A program made the translations under genes and the position numbers. Source: Rhodanobacter sp. (GTDB lineage: Bacteria > Pseudomonadota > Gammaproteobacteria > Xanthomonadales > Rhodanobacteraceae). Taken from it: a stretch of 63,492 bases of DNA. Positions 53,581 through 63,320 of the stretch are shown here, in pieces. Under the pieces are notes generated by a model that saw nothing but the letters and a program-made list of their open reading frames with translations, was not told the DNA's origin and ran no database searches. The DNA is taken from the NCBI GenBank assembly GCA_004298045.1, contig SCRM01000004.1:1-63492 (forward strand), in the 5' to 3' direction. The first letter of the stretch is position 1, and each line of letters begins with the position of its first letter.

Positions 53581-54456
53581 TCAGGTGCCCCACACCTTTT
53601 GCGCGGGCACTGCTTCGGCCAGCAACTTCTCGACTATCGGGCCCAGCTCGGCCGGCACCCAGCGCATGCCCTTGTCATTGATCTTGCCGGTGCGCCAGCC
53701 GTCGGCCACCGACAGCTCGCCGCCCTTGGCCTCGAAGCAGCGCCCCGTGACGTGCGCGGACTGCACGCTACCCAGCCACACCACGATGCTGGCGACGTTG
53801 CGCGGGTCCCAGACGTCGAAACCGTGCGCGGGCTTTTTCACCAGCTCCGGCATCGCGCCTTCGGTCATGGATGTGCGCGCGGCGGGCGCGAGGCAATTGG
53901 CGGTGATGCCGTAGCGTGCCAGCTCGGCGGCCTGCACCAGGGTGAGCGCGGCAATGCCGCCCTTGGCGGCGGAATAATTGCTCTGCCCGACCGAACCCTG
54001 CAGGCCGGCGCCGGAGGTGGTGTTGATGATGCGCGCATCCACCACCGCACCGGCCTTCTTCTGTGCGCGCCAGTGGTTACCGAGCACGTTGGCAAGGCAG
54101 AAATGCCCGCGCAGGTGCACGCGCATCACGGTGTCCCAATCCTCCTCGGTGAGCGACAGGAACATGTGGTCGCGCAGCACACCGGCGTTGTTCACCAGCA
54201 CCTGCACGTCGCCGAACGCGGCAATGGCCGCCGCCACGATAGCGTGCGCACCGGCGAGGCTGGTGATGTCGCCATCGTTCGCCAGCGCCTTGCCGCCGGC
54301 GGCGACGATTTCGGCCACCACGGCCTCCGCGGCCTGGCGACGGATGTCGTTGACGACCACGTTCGCGCCCTCGGCAGCGAAGGTCTGCGCATAGGCGCGG
54401 CCCAAGCCGCCGCCAGCGCCGGTGATGATGACGGTGCGTCCGTCGCAAATGCCCAT
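53581..54456 (-). CDS. SDR, Rv3548c/Hsd4-type (3-hydroxyacyl-CoA or 17-beta-hydroxysteroid dehydrogenase)
   Basis: A 291-aa SDR of the 17-beta-HSD type 4-like group: VIITGAGGGLGRAYAQTFAA, VLVNNAGVLRDHMFLSLTEE, INTTSGAGLQGSVGQSNYSA (Ser and Tyr with AAKGG) and a long C-terminal extension (HVTGRCFEAKGGELSVADGW). It resembles Rv3548c of the mycobacterial KstR2 regulon. A role as 3-hydroxyacyl-CoA dehydrogenase next to FadA6 is most likely; a 17-beta-hydroxysteroid dehydrogenase is the alternative. Confidence 0.85.
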   Translation of the reverse strand: MGICDGRTVIITGAGGGLGRAYAQTFAAEGANVVVNDIRRQAAEAVVAEIVAAGGKALANDGDITSLAGAHAIVAAAIAAFGDVQVLVNNAGVLRDHMFLSLTEEDWDTVMRVHLRGHFCLANVLGNHWRAQKKAGAVVDARIINTTSGAGLQGSVGQSNYSAAKGGIAALTLVQAAELARYGITANCLAPAARTSMTEGAMPELVKKPAHGFDVWDPRNVASIVVWLGSVQSAHVTGRCFEAKGGELSVADGWRTGKINDKGMRWVPAELGPIVEKLLAEAVPAQKVWGT

Positions 54457-54466
54457 GGGCCTCTCC

Positions 54467-55618
<1,152 letters not shown>

Positions 55619-55680
55619 GGTGATTGCTCGGGATTCGGGATACAGGTTGGAAATACCGGGGGCGGTTCTTTCGCGCGGGC

Positions 55681-56754
55681 CTATGCGAACGTCGTGCCGG
55701 GGCCGATCGACGGCAAGGTTTCGGCGTCCAGCAAGGCGGCACCGAGGCGGGCGCGGTGGAACGCGCGGTCACCCCACGCGGCATCGAGCACCCACGCCCG
55801 TTTCATGAACATCTGCAGGTCCACCTCCCACGTGTAGCCCATCGCACCGTGCACCTGGATCGCCTTGCGCGCGGCCGTCCACGCGGCGGCGGCGCAGGCG
55901 AGCTTGGCGTGCGAGGCGCGCACGCTGGCATCGGGCTCGCCGGCGGCAAGTGCGGCGGCGGCGCGGTAGAGCACCGGGCGTGCAAATTCAATCTCGGTCA
56001 CCACGTCGGCCAGGTGGTGCTTGATCGCCTGGAAGCTGCCGATCGGTTTGCCGAACTGCTTGCGCTGCGCGGCGTAATCGGTGGCCAGATCGAGCATGCG
56101 CTGCGCGAGACCGATCGCCTGGCCGCCGACGTTGAGTGCGGCGCGGTCGAGCGTGGCGGCCCACTGCGGCGCTCCGGCAACGCCATCGAGCACGCGGGTT
56201 TCCGTGTCCGGATGCCAGCGCACCTCGAACAGGCGCCGCGAGGCATCGATGCTGGGCAGCACGGTCAGCTCCACCTTGGCGCGCGGCACCGCGTGCAGCT
56301 CGCAGCCGTCGGCCACCGGGTGCGCCATCAGCAGCAGATCGGCGAGGTGCGCGTCGGCCACCCACGGATTCACCGGGTGGCCGATGGCGATGCGGCAACT
56401 GCCGTCGACCACGCGCGGCAGCCATTGCGCGCGCAGCGCGTGGCCCGCAGGCAAGCCCGCCAGCAGGCCGGGTGCAAGGTAGGCGGTATCGGCCAGCGAA
56501 TCGGGGATGGCGTAATAACCCAACTCCTGCGTCATCAACGCCCAGTCGATGTCGCCCATGCCCAGCCCGCCTTCGGCCTCGGGCACGGAGAGCGCGGTGA
56601 GCCCCTGCTCGGCGATCTTCTTGCGCAATGCCGCTGAGCGCCCGGCGCCGGTTTCCCACACTTCGCGCAACTGCTCGGGCGCCGCCTCGGTCATGAAGAA
56701 GCGGCTGACGGCGTCGCGGAACGCGATCTGGTCTTCGGTGAAGGTGAAGTCCAT
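55681..56754 (-). CDS. Acyl-CoA dehydrogenase, beta-type (ScdC-like)
   Basis: A 357-aa acyl-CoA dehydrogenase-fold subunit (MDFTFTEDQIAFRDAVSRFF; RKQFGKPIGSFQAIKHHLAD; VHGAMGYTWEVDLQMFMKRA). Ten bases behind the alpha-type gene. With that partner it probably equals Comamonas ScdC1-ScdC2 or the FadE30 step that dehydrogenates the HIP-CoA-derived intermediate. ATG at 56754; the frame extends upstream to 56853 without a good ribosome site. Confidence 0.86.
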   Translation of the reverse strand: MDFTFTEDQIAFRDAVSRFFMTEAAPEQLREVWETGAGRSAALRKKIAEQGLTALSVPEAEGGLGMGDIDWALMTQELGYYAIPDSLADTAYLAPGLLAGLPAGHALRAQWLPRVVDGSCRIAIGHPVNPWVADAHLADLLLMAHPVADGCELHAVPRAKVELTVLPSIDASRRLFEVRWHPDTETRVLDGVAGAPQWAATLDRAALNVGGQAIGLAQRMLDLATDYAAQRKQFGKPIGSFQAIKHHLADVVTEIEFARPVLYRAAAALAAGEPDASVRASHAKLACAAAAWTAARKAIQVHGAMGYTWEVDLQMFMKRAWVLDAAWGDRAFHRARLGAALLDAETLPSIGPGTTFA

Positions 56755-56764
56755 GGCCGCTCCC

Positions 56765-57919
56765 TCAGTTCTTCGGCAAGCCGAGCATGCGTTCGGCAAT
56801 GATGTTGCGCTGGATCTCGTTGCTGCCCGCGTAGATCGGGCCGGCCTGCGCAAACAGGAAACCTTCCAGCCACTCGTGCACTTCGGGGTCGTCGATCAGC
56901 TCGGCGCGCGCGCCGAGCAGGTGCATCGCGGTCTCGTGCATGTCCAGGTCCAGCTCGGACCAGAAAATCTTGTTGGTGCTGGATTCCGCACCGATCTTTG
57001 CGCCGTGCTGCAGCCGCGCGACGGTGTGGTAGGAAGAAAGTGTGTACGCCTCGGCGCCCATCCACGCGCGCAGCACGGCGTCGCGCAGCGTGCCGTCGTG
57101 CGCGGCCTCGCCGCGGTGGCGGCGATACAGCTCCACCAGCCGCTTTGCGGTGCGCTGGTAGCGCGCCGGCGAGCGCAGCAACAGGCCGCGCTCGAAACCC
57201 GCGGTGGCCATCGCCACGTGCCAGCCCTGGCCTTCCTCGCCGACGCGGTTCTCCACCGACACGTGCACGTCCTTGAAGAACACTTCGGCAAAGGCGAACT
57301 TGCCGTTCAGCGCCTTGATCGGGCGCACGGTGATGCCTTCGGCGTCCAGCGGCACCAGCAGGTACGACAGGCCATGGTGGCGGCTGGATTCCGGGTCCGA
57401 ACGGAACAGCCCGAACATCCAGTTGGCGAACAGCGCGCGGGTGGACCAGGTCTTCTGGCCGTTCAGCACGTAATGGTCGCCGTCGCGGATCGCGCGCGAG
57501 GTGATCGAAGCCATGTCCGAACCCGCGTTGGGCTCGCTCCAGCCCTGCGCCCACATGTCGTCGCAGCGCGCGGTACGTGGCAGGAAACGCGCTTTCTGTT
57601 CCGCAGTGCCGAACTCCATCAGCGTGGGCGCAAGCAGCAGGAGGCCATTCTGGTTGACGCGCAGCGGCGCATCGGCGGCCCAGTACTCCTCCTCGAACAC
57701 CAGCCAGTCGATCAGGCCGGCGCCGCGGCCGCCGAGCTCCTTCGGCCAGGTGATGGCGCTGTAGCCGTGTTCGGCCAGCTCGGCCTCCCACGCGCGGTGC
57801 TGCTCGAAACCTTCGCGGGTGTCGTAGCTTTGCAGCGGCGTGCGCGGTGCGTGTGCGGCAAGCCACGCGCGCACCTCGGCGCGGAACGCCTGCTGCTCGG
57901 GGGTGTAGGTGAGATCCAT
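56765..57919 (-). CDS. Acyl-CoA dehydrogenase, alpha-type (FadE30/ScdC-like)
   Basis: A 384-aa FAD acyl-CoA dehydrogenase: ITWPKELGGRGAGLIDW, AQGWSEPNAGSDMASITSRA, NGQKTWSTRALFANWMFGLF and IYAGSNEIQRNIIAERMLGL. Length and motifs match FadE30. Position between EchA20 and FadA6, with its partner immediately downstream, fits dehydrogenation in C/D-ring degradation. ATG at 57919, nine bases after the echA20 stop. Confidence 0.88.
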   Translation of the reverse strand: MDLTYTPEQQAFRAEVRAWLAAHAPRTPLQSYDTREGFEQHRAWEAELAEHGYSAITWPKELGGRGAGLIDWLVFEEEYWAADAPLRVNQNGLLLLAPTLMEFGTAEQKARFLPRTARCDDMWAQGWSEPNAGSDMASITSRAIRDGDHYVLNGQKTWSTRALFANWMFGLFRSDPESSRHHGLSYLLVPLDAEGITVRPIKALNGKFAFAEVFFKDVHVSVENRVGEEGQGWHVAMATAGFERGLLLRSPARYQRTAKRLVELYRRHRGEAAHDGTLRDAVLRAWMGAEAYTLSSYHTVARLQHGAKIGAESSTNKIFWSELDLDMHETAMHLLGARAELIDDPEVHEWLEGFLFAQAGPIYAGSNEIQRNIIAERMLGLPKN

Positions 57920-57928
57920 GGATGATCC

Positions 57929-58684
57929 TCAGAATTTCGCGTCGCGCTTGGCGACGAACGCGCTGCGGCTTTCGGCCGAATCCGGGCTCATGTACGCCTG
58001 CAGCGTGAAGCCCTGCTCCCAACGGTATTTGGCTTCCAGGTCGCCGTCCTCGACGCCGGTCAAGGCTTCCTTCGCAATGCGGATCATCGCCGGGCTCTTG
58101 GCCGCGATCTTGCGCGCGATGCCCAGCGCGGTTTCGCGCAGGTCGGCGCGCGGCACCACGCGCTCGATCGCGCCCAGGCGCAGCGCCTCGGCGGCGCCGA
58201 TCATTTCGCCGGTGAAGAACAGGTAGCGCGTCTTCTGCACGCCGAACATGCGTTGCAGGTGCGCCGCGCCGCCCATTGCGCCGCGGTCCACCTCGGGCAG
58301 GCCGAAGCGCGCATCCTCGGCGGCGACCACGATGTCGGCCGCGCCGCAGATGCCGATGCCGCCACCGAGCACGAAGCCGTGCACTGCCGCGATCACCGGT
58401 ACCGGGTTCAGATGCACCGCCTTGAACGTGGCGTAATTGCCGGCGTTGACGCTGACGATCAGGCCCTGGTCGGCGGCCAGCTCCTTGATGTCCACGCCCG
58501 CGCAAAAACCCTTGCCCTCCGCGCGGATCACGATCACGCGCACCTCGGGTTGTTCGCCAAGCGCGGCGATGGTCGTTGCCAGTGCATGCCAGCCGGCATT
58601 GTTCAAGGCATTCACCGGCGGGCAGTCGAGCACCAGCTCGGCGACGCCGTCAGGATGAATCTCGGTGGTGAACGGCTCAGCCAT
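57929..58684 (-). CDS. echA20: Crotonase-family ring-cleavage hydrolase EchA20
   Basis: A 251-aa crotonase closely matching EchA20/ScdN as I remember it: VIVIRAEGKGFCAGVDIKEL, HGFVLGGGIGICGAADIVVA, ARFGLPEVDRGAMGGAAHLQ and the C-terminal YRWEQGFTLQAYM. EchA20 hydrolytically opens ring D of the bicyclic HIEC-CoA intermediate, after which IpdAB opens ring C. It overlaps ipdC by eight bases. The N-terminal ELVLDCPPVNALNNAGWHAL is also characteristic of this subgroup. Confidence 0.92.
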   Translation of the reverse strand: MAEPFTTEIHPDGVAELVLDCPPVNALNNAGWHALATTIAALGEQPEVRVIVIRAEGKGFCAGVDIKELAADQGLIVSVNAGNYATFKAVHLNPVPVIAAVHGFVLGGGIGICGAADIVVAAEDARFGLPEVDRGAMGGAAHLQRMFGVQKTRYLFFTGEMIGAAEALRLGAIERVVPRADLRETALGIARKIAAKSPAMIRIAKEALTGVEDGDLEAKYRWEQGFTLQAYMSPDSAESRSAFVAKRDAKF

Positions 58685-59762
58685 GGCTCTCTCCTCGCGC
58701 AAGTTCGCCCAGCACCTGCAGCCGCTCGGTTGCCACGCGGACGATGCCGGCAATCACTTCCTCGCAGGAATCCAGACGCCCGATCAACGCGGCGACCTGG
58801 CCGGAGGCCATCACGCCCTCGTCCGGGTGGCCGGCCAGCATCGAGCGCTGCAGGAGCATCGGTGCATTGGCCGCCATCACCGTCTGCGCCAGGCCCCCCG
58901 CGTCGTCGCCGCGCATGCCCTGCCAGAGTATCTTCAGCGCGTGGCCGCTGGTCATGCCGGTCTGCGCCTTCCAACCCAGCGCGAGTTTCAGCGCGATGCG
59001 CAGGCGCTTGAATGGCGAGGCCTTCTGCAGCATCGCCAGGTATTCGTTGGGGATCATCCGCTGCGGCATGCCGTCGACCACGCGCGAGATGGCGATCTTT
59101 GCCGCATCGTTGGTGGCGACATAGCGCGCCAGGGTGGCCTCGGGCACGCCGGAATCGCTGGTCATCAGGAACCGCGTGCCCATCGCGATGCCCTGCGCGC
59201 CGTAGGCCAGCGCCGCAACCAGGCCGCGCCCGTCGTAGAAACCGCCGGCCGCGACCACCGGCACCTCCACCGCGTCCACCACCTGCGGCAGCAGCACCGT
59301 GGTCGGCACGCTGCCGGTGTGGCCGCCGCCCTCGCCACCCTGCACGGTGACCACGTTGGCGCCCAGCTCGATGGCCTTTTGCGCATGCTTGAGCGCGCCG
59401 ACCGTGGGCATGCACACGATGCCGGCGTCGCGCAGGCGGCGAATGGTCTTCGCATCCGGCCCGCGCCCGTAGCTCACCGCGCGGATGCCGTGCTTTACCG
59501 CGAGGTCGAGCAGCTGCTGCGCGTTGGGCTGGAACATGTGGAAATTGAGCCCGAACGGCTTGTCGCTGGTGAGCTCCTTCACCTTGAGGATTTCCGCCTC
59601 GACGCGCTCGGCGGGGATCGTCACTCCGGCAAGAAAACCGAAGCCGCCAGCGTTGCAGGTGGCGGCCACCAGTGAGGCGCCGGCGACGTAGCCCATCGCG
59701 GTCTGCACCACCGGGTAGCGGCAGCCGAGCAGATCGCACAGTGGCGTGTGCAGCGCGCTCAC
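58677..59762 (-). CDS. ipdC: IpdC, flavin-dependent C/D-ring CoA-ester reductase (nitronate-monooxygenase family)
   Basis: A 361-aa FMN TIM-barrel protein of the nitronate monooxygenase/2NPD family: PVVQTAMGYVAGASLVAATC, VVTVQGGEGGGHTGSVPTTV, VVAAGGFYDGRGLVAALAYG and AMGTRFLMTSDSGVP. Adjacent to ipdA, ipdB and echA20, it is IpdC/ScdK, which acts on the 5-oxo HIC-CoA intermediate to generate the double bond. The start is GTG at 59762, overlapping the upstream crotonase stop (GTGA). Confidence 0.92.
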   Translation of the reverse strand: MSALHTPLCDLLGCRYPVVQTAMGYVAGASLVAATCNAGGFGFLAGVTIPAERVEAEILKVKELTSDKPFGLNFHMFQPNAQQLLDLAVKHGIRAVSYGRGPDAKTIRRLRDAGIVCMPTVGALKHAQKAIELGANVVTVQGGEGGGHTGSVPTTVLLPQVVDAVEVPVVAAGGFYDGRGLVAALAYGAQGIAMGTRFLMTSDSGVPEATLARYVATNDAAKIAISRVVDGMPQRMIPNEYLAMLQKASPFKRLRIALKLALGWKAQTGMTSGHALKILWQGMRGDDAGGLAQTVMAANAPMLLQRSMLAGHPDEGVMASGQVAALIGRLDSCEEVIAGIVRVATERLQVLGELARGESHG

Positions 59763-60667
59763 GGGGCGTCCTTCTTGTTGGCGCGGATCATCGACGCGGC
59801 ATCTTGTCCGCCCAGCTCGCCGGCGCCCAGCACCTGGCTGTGCGCGTGCGCGAAGTGGTGGTAGCCAAACGCCAGATCCATCGCGCTGCGCAGGCCCTGC
59901 ATCTCCTCGATGCGGTTGACGACGGTCTTGGCGAGCGATAGCCCCATGCGCGGCTGGCTGGCGATCTTCGCCGCGATGGCGTGCACCGTGGATTCCAGCG
60001 CGGCGCGCGGCACCACGCGGTTGACCATGCCGATCTCGTGCGCGCGCTGCGCGCTCATGCGCTCGCCGAGGAACAGGAACTCCTTCGCCAGGCGCGGGTT
60101 CATCTCGTGCACATGGGCGAAATACTCCACGCCGGGGATGCCCATGCGCAGCACCGGGTCCTGAAAAAACGCGTCGTCGCTGGCCACGATCAAATCGCAC
60201 ACCCAGGCCAGCATCAGCCCGCCGGCGATACAGGCGCCGTGCACCATCGCGATGGTCGGCTTGGGCAGGTCGTGCCAGCGCCGGCACATGCCCAGGTACA
60301 CCTCCTGCTCGCGCACGTAGAGGCGCTCGGCGCCGGGCTTGTTGACGTGGTCCCACCAGAGCGAGGCGCGCGGATAGGAGTGGTCCAGGTCGCGCCCCGG
60401 CGTGCCGATGTCGTGGCCGGCGGAAAAATGCTTGCCCCCGCCGCGCAGCACGATCACCTTCACCGCGTCGTCGTCCACCGCGCGGCGCAGCGCGGCGTCG
60501 AGCGCATACGTCATCTGCGAATTCTGCGCGTTGTGGTACTTGGGGCGGTTGAGCGTGACGGTGGCGACGCGGTCGGCCACCGCGTACAGCACCGGCTCGT
60601 CCGTCTCGTAGACGGAATGGTCGGGGCGTCCGACGAAGGCGTCGCCGGGATCGGTCGTATCGGCCAT
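59759..60667 (-). CDS. Crotonase-family protein lacking hydratase glutamates
   Basis: A 302-aa crotonase (VATVTLNRPKYHNAQNSQMT; HFSAGHDIG; ACIAGGLMLAWVCDLIVASD; FFQDPVLRMGIPGVEYFAHV). At the two positions where true enoyl-CoA hydratases carry Glu it has non-acidic residues (GGLML and DPVLR), so simple hydration is unlikely. Conserved placement between ipdB and ipdC ties it to C/D-ring breakdown. It could be an isomerase or hydrolase, or handle a side product. ATG at 60667 overlaps neither neighbour; one base separates it from the ipdB stop. Confidence 0.85.
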   Translation of the reverse strand: MADTTDPGDAFVGRPDHSVYETDEPVLYAVADRVATVTLNRPKYHNAQNSQMTYALDAALRRAVDDDAVKVIVLRGGGKHFSAGHDIGTPGRDLDHSYPRASLWWDHVNKPGAERLYVREQEVYLGMCRRWHDLPKPTIAMVHGACIAGGLMLAWVCDLIVASDDAFFQDPVLRMGIPGVEYFAHVHEMNPRLAKEFLFLGERMSAQRAHEIGMVNRVVPRAALESTVHAIAAKIASQPRMGLSLAKTVVNRIEEMQGLRSAMDLAFGYHHFAHAHSQVLGAGELGGQDAASMIRANKKDAP

Positions 60668-60668
60668 C

Positions 60669-61439
60669 TCAGGCCCCCAGCGCGTGCGCACGCAGGTTGT
60701 GCGGGTCGAAGCGCGCAATCAGCGCAAGCTGCGCGGCAGTCGGCTGCGGCGTGGTCGGCACCGCATCCGGAATCTGCAGCGGGAAGCCGGTGGCTTCCTG
60801 TACCGCCTGCGGCGTCACGCCGGGGTGCACCGCCACCAGTCGCACCTGATGCCCAGGCCCGCTGAAATCCAGCACCGCGAGGTTGGTGTAGACGCGGCGG
60901 ATGTCGACCACGTCCTCGTAGTTCCAGCCGCGCGGGAAGCGATCCGGCTTGTAGCCCACCGAGGCCACCATGTCGACCTCGCCGGCCACGAACACGCGCG
61001 GGTTGTGGTGCGGCACGAAGAACGAATTGGCGTGGCTGATGGAGTTGCCGGGAAATCCGCGCACGCCGAGCATCATCACCTTCGGCCGGGCGTAGTCGGC
61101 ACCGATCATCGAGATGTTGGCCTGGCCCCAGCGATCGACCTGGGTGGGGCCAACCATCGCGTGGCGCTTGCCGCTCCACACGTTGTCGAAGATGCGCGCA
61201 AAACCCATCGCGCTCTCGCGCTTCACGCGGTAGTCGCCGCGCGGGCCGATGGGTACCGGCTCGCGCACGATGAAGGCCTCGGAGTCGGTCATCATCAGGT
61301 CGGGGTTGAGCGTGGCCATGCACAGCGAGGCCGCTAGGCGCGGCACCACGCCGATGCCGGTGGCCAGCACTTCGCCGTCGTCCTTCCAGGCTTCGGCGGC
61401 GGCGCAGATGATGCGGTCGATAAGGGTTGCATCCGTCAT
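60669..61439 (-). CDS. ipdB: IpdB, beta subunit of steroid C-ring-opening CoA-ester hydrolase
   Basis: A 256-aa protein of the CoA-transferase beta-subunit family: TGIGVVPRLAASLCMATLNP, AMGFARIFDNVWSGKRHAMV, GPTQVDRWGQANISMIG and RGFPGNSISHANSFFVPHHN. IpdAB uses a CoA-transferase fold to hydrolyse the carbon-carbon bond of COCHEA-CoA and open ring C; the Comamonas counterpart is ScdL2. It follows ipdA by ten bases. Confidence 0.92.
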   Translation of the reverse strand: MTDATLIDRIICAAAEAWKDDGEVLATGIGVVPRLAASLCMATLNPDLMMTDSEAFIVREPVPIGPRGDYRVKRESAMGFARIFDNVWSGKRHAMVGPTQVDRWGQANISMIGADYARPKVMMLGVRGFPGNSISHANSFFVPHHNPRVFVAGEVDMVASVGYKPDRFPRGWNYEDVVDIRRVYTNLAVLDFSGPGHQVRLVAVHPGVTPQAVQEATGFPLQIPDAVPTTPQPTAAQLALIARFDPHNLRAHALGA

Positions 61440-61449
61440 CGCGATCTCC

Positions 61450-62328
61450 TCAAAACACCGGCGGAGCAAGCTGGCGGATCGCCGCCTCGCCGCCGACGCG
61501 CGCGAGGTATTCCGCCTCGCCGCAGGCCACGTAGCGCTCGACATAGCGCTGCCAGCCGTCGGCATCCTTCGCGCTGGCCGCGTACTCCTTGAAGTGCGCC
61601 ACGTCGAAGCCGTACAGCGGCGCGCACGAGCTGGGGTGCGCGCCGCACGGCAAGTGCACCACGCCGGTGGTTTCGCTGCGCTCCCAGGGCACGTAACGCG
61701 CCTCGTCCCCGGCCTCGAACACGCTGCCGTCCACCAGCTCGTCGCAGCTTGCATACGTGGCCTTCGCCGCGCGCACGAAGAGGTCGTCCATGTACAGGTC
61801 CGGCCCCTTCACCTGGCACACGCCGCGCGCGTCGGCGCGGTCCACGTGCACCAGCGCCACGTCGAGCGGCAATGCCGGCATCGCCAGCCACTGCTTGTCG
61901 TCGTAGGGCGAATCCACCAGCTTGAGCGACGGGTTGACCTTGGGCACGTCGGTGCCCAGGCCCACCCGCGTCGGGATGAACGGCAGGCCCCATCCGGCAG
62001 CCTTGAGGCCGAGCAGGAACAGGCCCTCGTCCACTTCCATCGTCTCCACTGCGCCGTGCTGGCGCGCGAGGCGGAAGTACGGTTCGAGCGGGATGAAATC
62101 CAGCGAGACGAAGGCAAACACTACCTTGCGCACCTTGCCGGCCGCGCACAGCATGCCCACGTCCGCGCCGCCGTAGGCGACGATGGTGAGGTCCTTCAGC
62201 GGGCTGCGCAGGATCTCGCGCACCAGCGCCATCGGCTTGCGCCGCGGGCCCCAGCCGCCGATGCCGATGGTCATGCCGTCGTGCAGTTGCGCCACGACGT
62301 CGGCCGCGCCCATGCGTTTGTCGGCCAT
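61450..62328 (-). CDS. ipdA: IpdA, alpha subunit of steroid C-ring-opening CoA-ester hydrolase
   Basis: A 292-aa CoA-transferase alpha-subunit homologue: MTIGIGGWGPRRKPMALVRE, TIVAYGGADVGMLCAAGKVR, YFRLARQHGAVETMEVDEGL and PTRVGLGTDVPKVNP. The combination with an adjacent beta subunit, ipdC and echA20 is diagnostic of IpdA/ScdL1. The ATG at 62328 is one base from the dioxygenase stop; a longer frame to 62352 exists but overlaps that gene. Confidence 0.92.
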   Translation of the reverse strand: MADKRMGAADVVAQLHDGMTIGIGGWGPRRKPMALVREILRSPLKDLTIVAYGGADVGMLCAAGKVRKVVFAFVSLDFIPLEPYFRLARQHGAVETMEVDEGLFLLGLKAAGWGLPFIPTRVGLGTDVPKVNPSLKLVDSPYDDKQWLAMPALPLDVALVHVDRADARGVCQVKGPDLYMDDLFVRAAKATYASCDELVDGSVFEAGDEARYVPWERSETTGVVHLPCGAHPSSCAPLYGFDVAHFKEYAASAKDADGWQRYVERYVACGEAEYLARVGGEAAIRQLAPPVF

Positions 62329-62329
62329 C

Positions 62330-63232
62330 TCAACCCGCCTTTTTGTGCGCAATGGTGAAATCGTGGCCCCACAGGCTCACGCGGGTGAACTCGTGCACCA
62401 CGTGGCGCTTCCAATCCACCACCGCGCCGCCGTAGCCGTACTCGATGTCGAAGCCGGACGGGCAGCGCATGTAGAACGAGGTCATGCGGTCGTTGGTGTG
62501 CTGGCCAAGCGTGGCGCTGAGCGTCACCTCGTGCGCCAGCATGCGATCCATTGCGCGGCCGACCTCGGCCATGTCGCGCACCTCGACCATCGCGTGCACG
62601 CAACCCGACGGCACCGGGAACGCCGCCAGCGCCAGGCTGTGATGGCGCGCGTTGCCGCAGTGGAAAAAGTGGATCGGCAGCACCACGCCCTCGGTGCCCG
62701 GCGGCTGGAAATTGAAGATGTCGGAAAGCCCGAAGCCCATCACCTCGCGCGCAAACGCGGCGGTTTCGGCAAAGTTCGGCGCCGGCAGTACCACGTGCCC
62801 CATGCCGATCTCGCCGGTGACAAACCCCGGCACGCCCACCGGCGACACGAAGCGGGTGAAATCCGACTGGAACCCCCACACCACCTCGTGCCGGTTGCCG
62901 GAGGGATCGGTGAAACTCGCTACCTGCTGCACCCGACGCTGCGCACAGAACGCGGCGTCCTCCAGCTTGAAGGCCACCTTCGCCGCGCGCAGCGTTTCCA
63001 GCGCCTGCTCGAACGTCGGCTGGTTGATCACCTCCCAGCCCGACGCCGCGTAGCGGTCAGCCTCGCCCGGCTCGATCAGGAAGCGGAACTGGCGCTCGTC
63101 CATCCGCACGTACAGGCCGCCGCCCGGCGCCGGGGCGGTCTGCATGCCCAGCACCTGTTCGGCGTAGGTTTTCCAGCGCGCGACGTCGGTCGTCTGCGCC
63201 ACCACATAGGCGAGCCCGCTGAGCTTCATCAT
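62330..63232 (-). CDS. tesB: Extradiol ring-cleavage dioxygenase, TesB/HsaC type
   Basis: A 300-aa two-domain VOC (BphC-type) dioxygenase. The second domain holds the iron ligands: His in IGMGHVVLP (about 146), His in NARHHSLAL (about 198) and Glu in GFDIEYGYGG (about 264). TesB/HsaC performs meta-cleavage of the catecholic A ring of 3,4-DHSA. It is the first gene of the operon, with a regulon box 68 bases upstream. Of the clustered ATGs I prefer 63232, which has GGGAG nine bases upstream; the one at 63241 would be too close to it. Confidence 0.9.
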   Translation of the reverse strand: MMKLSGLAYVVAQTTDVARWKTYAEQVLGMQTAPAPGGGLYVRMDERQFRFLIEPGEADRYAASGWEVINQPTFEQALETLRAAKVAFKLEDAAFCAQRRVQQVASFTDPSGNRHEVVWGFQSDFTRFVSPVGVPGFVTGEIGMGHVVLPAPNFAETAAFAREVMGFGLSDIFNFQPPGTEGVVLPIHFFHCGNARHHSLALAAFPVPSGCVHAMVEVRDMAEVGRAMDRMLAHEVTLSATLGQHTNDRMTSFYMRCPSGFDIEYGYGGAVVDWKRHVVHEFTRVSLWGHDFTIAHKKAG

Positions 63233-63300
63233 GGCCTGCATCTCCCGGGCAAACCGCCCTTTCGCGATGGCCTGATTCTGCGGATGCTGCCGTGCACCAG

Positions 63301-63320
63301 CATCGTCCGATGAGACTAAC
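63301..63320. promoter_or_regulatory. Steroid-regulon box (copy h) upstream of tesB operon
   Basis: CATCGTCC-GATG-AGACTAAC. Same orientation towards its gene as at the TonB receptors. It is the only candidate promoter element before the 16-gene tesB-fadA5 operon. Confidence 0.8.
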
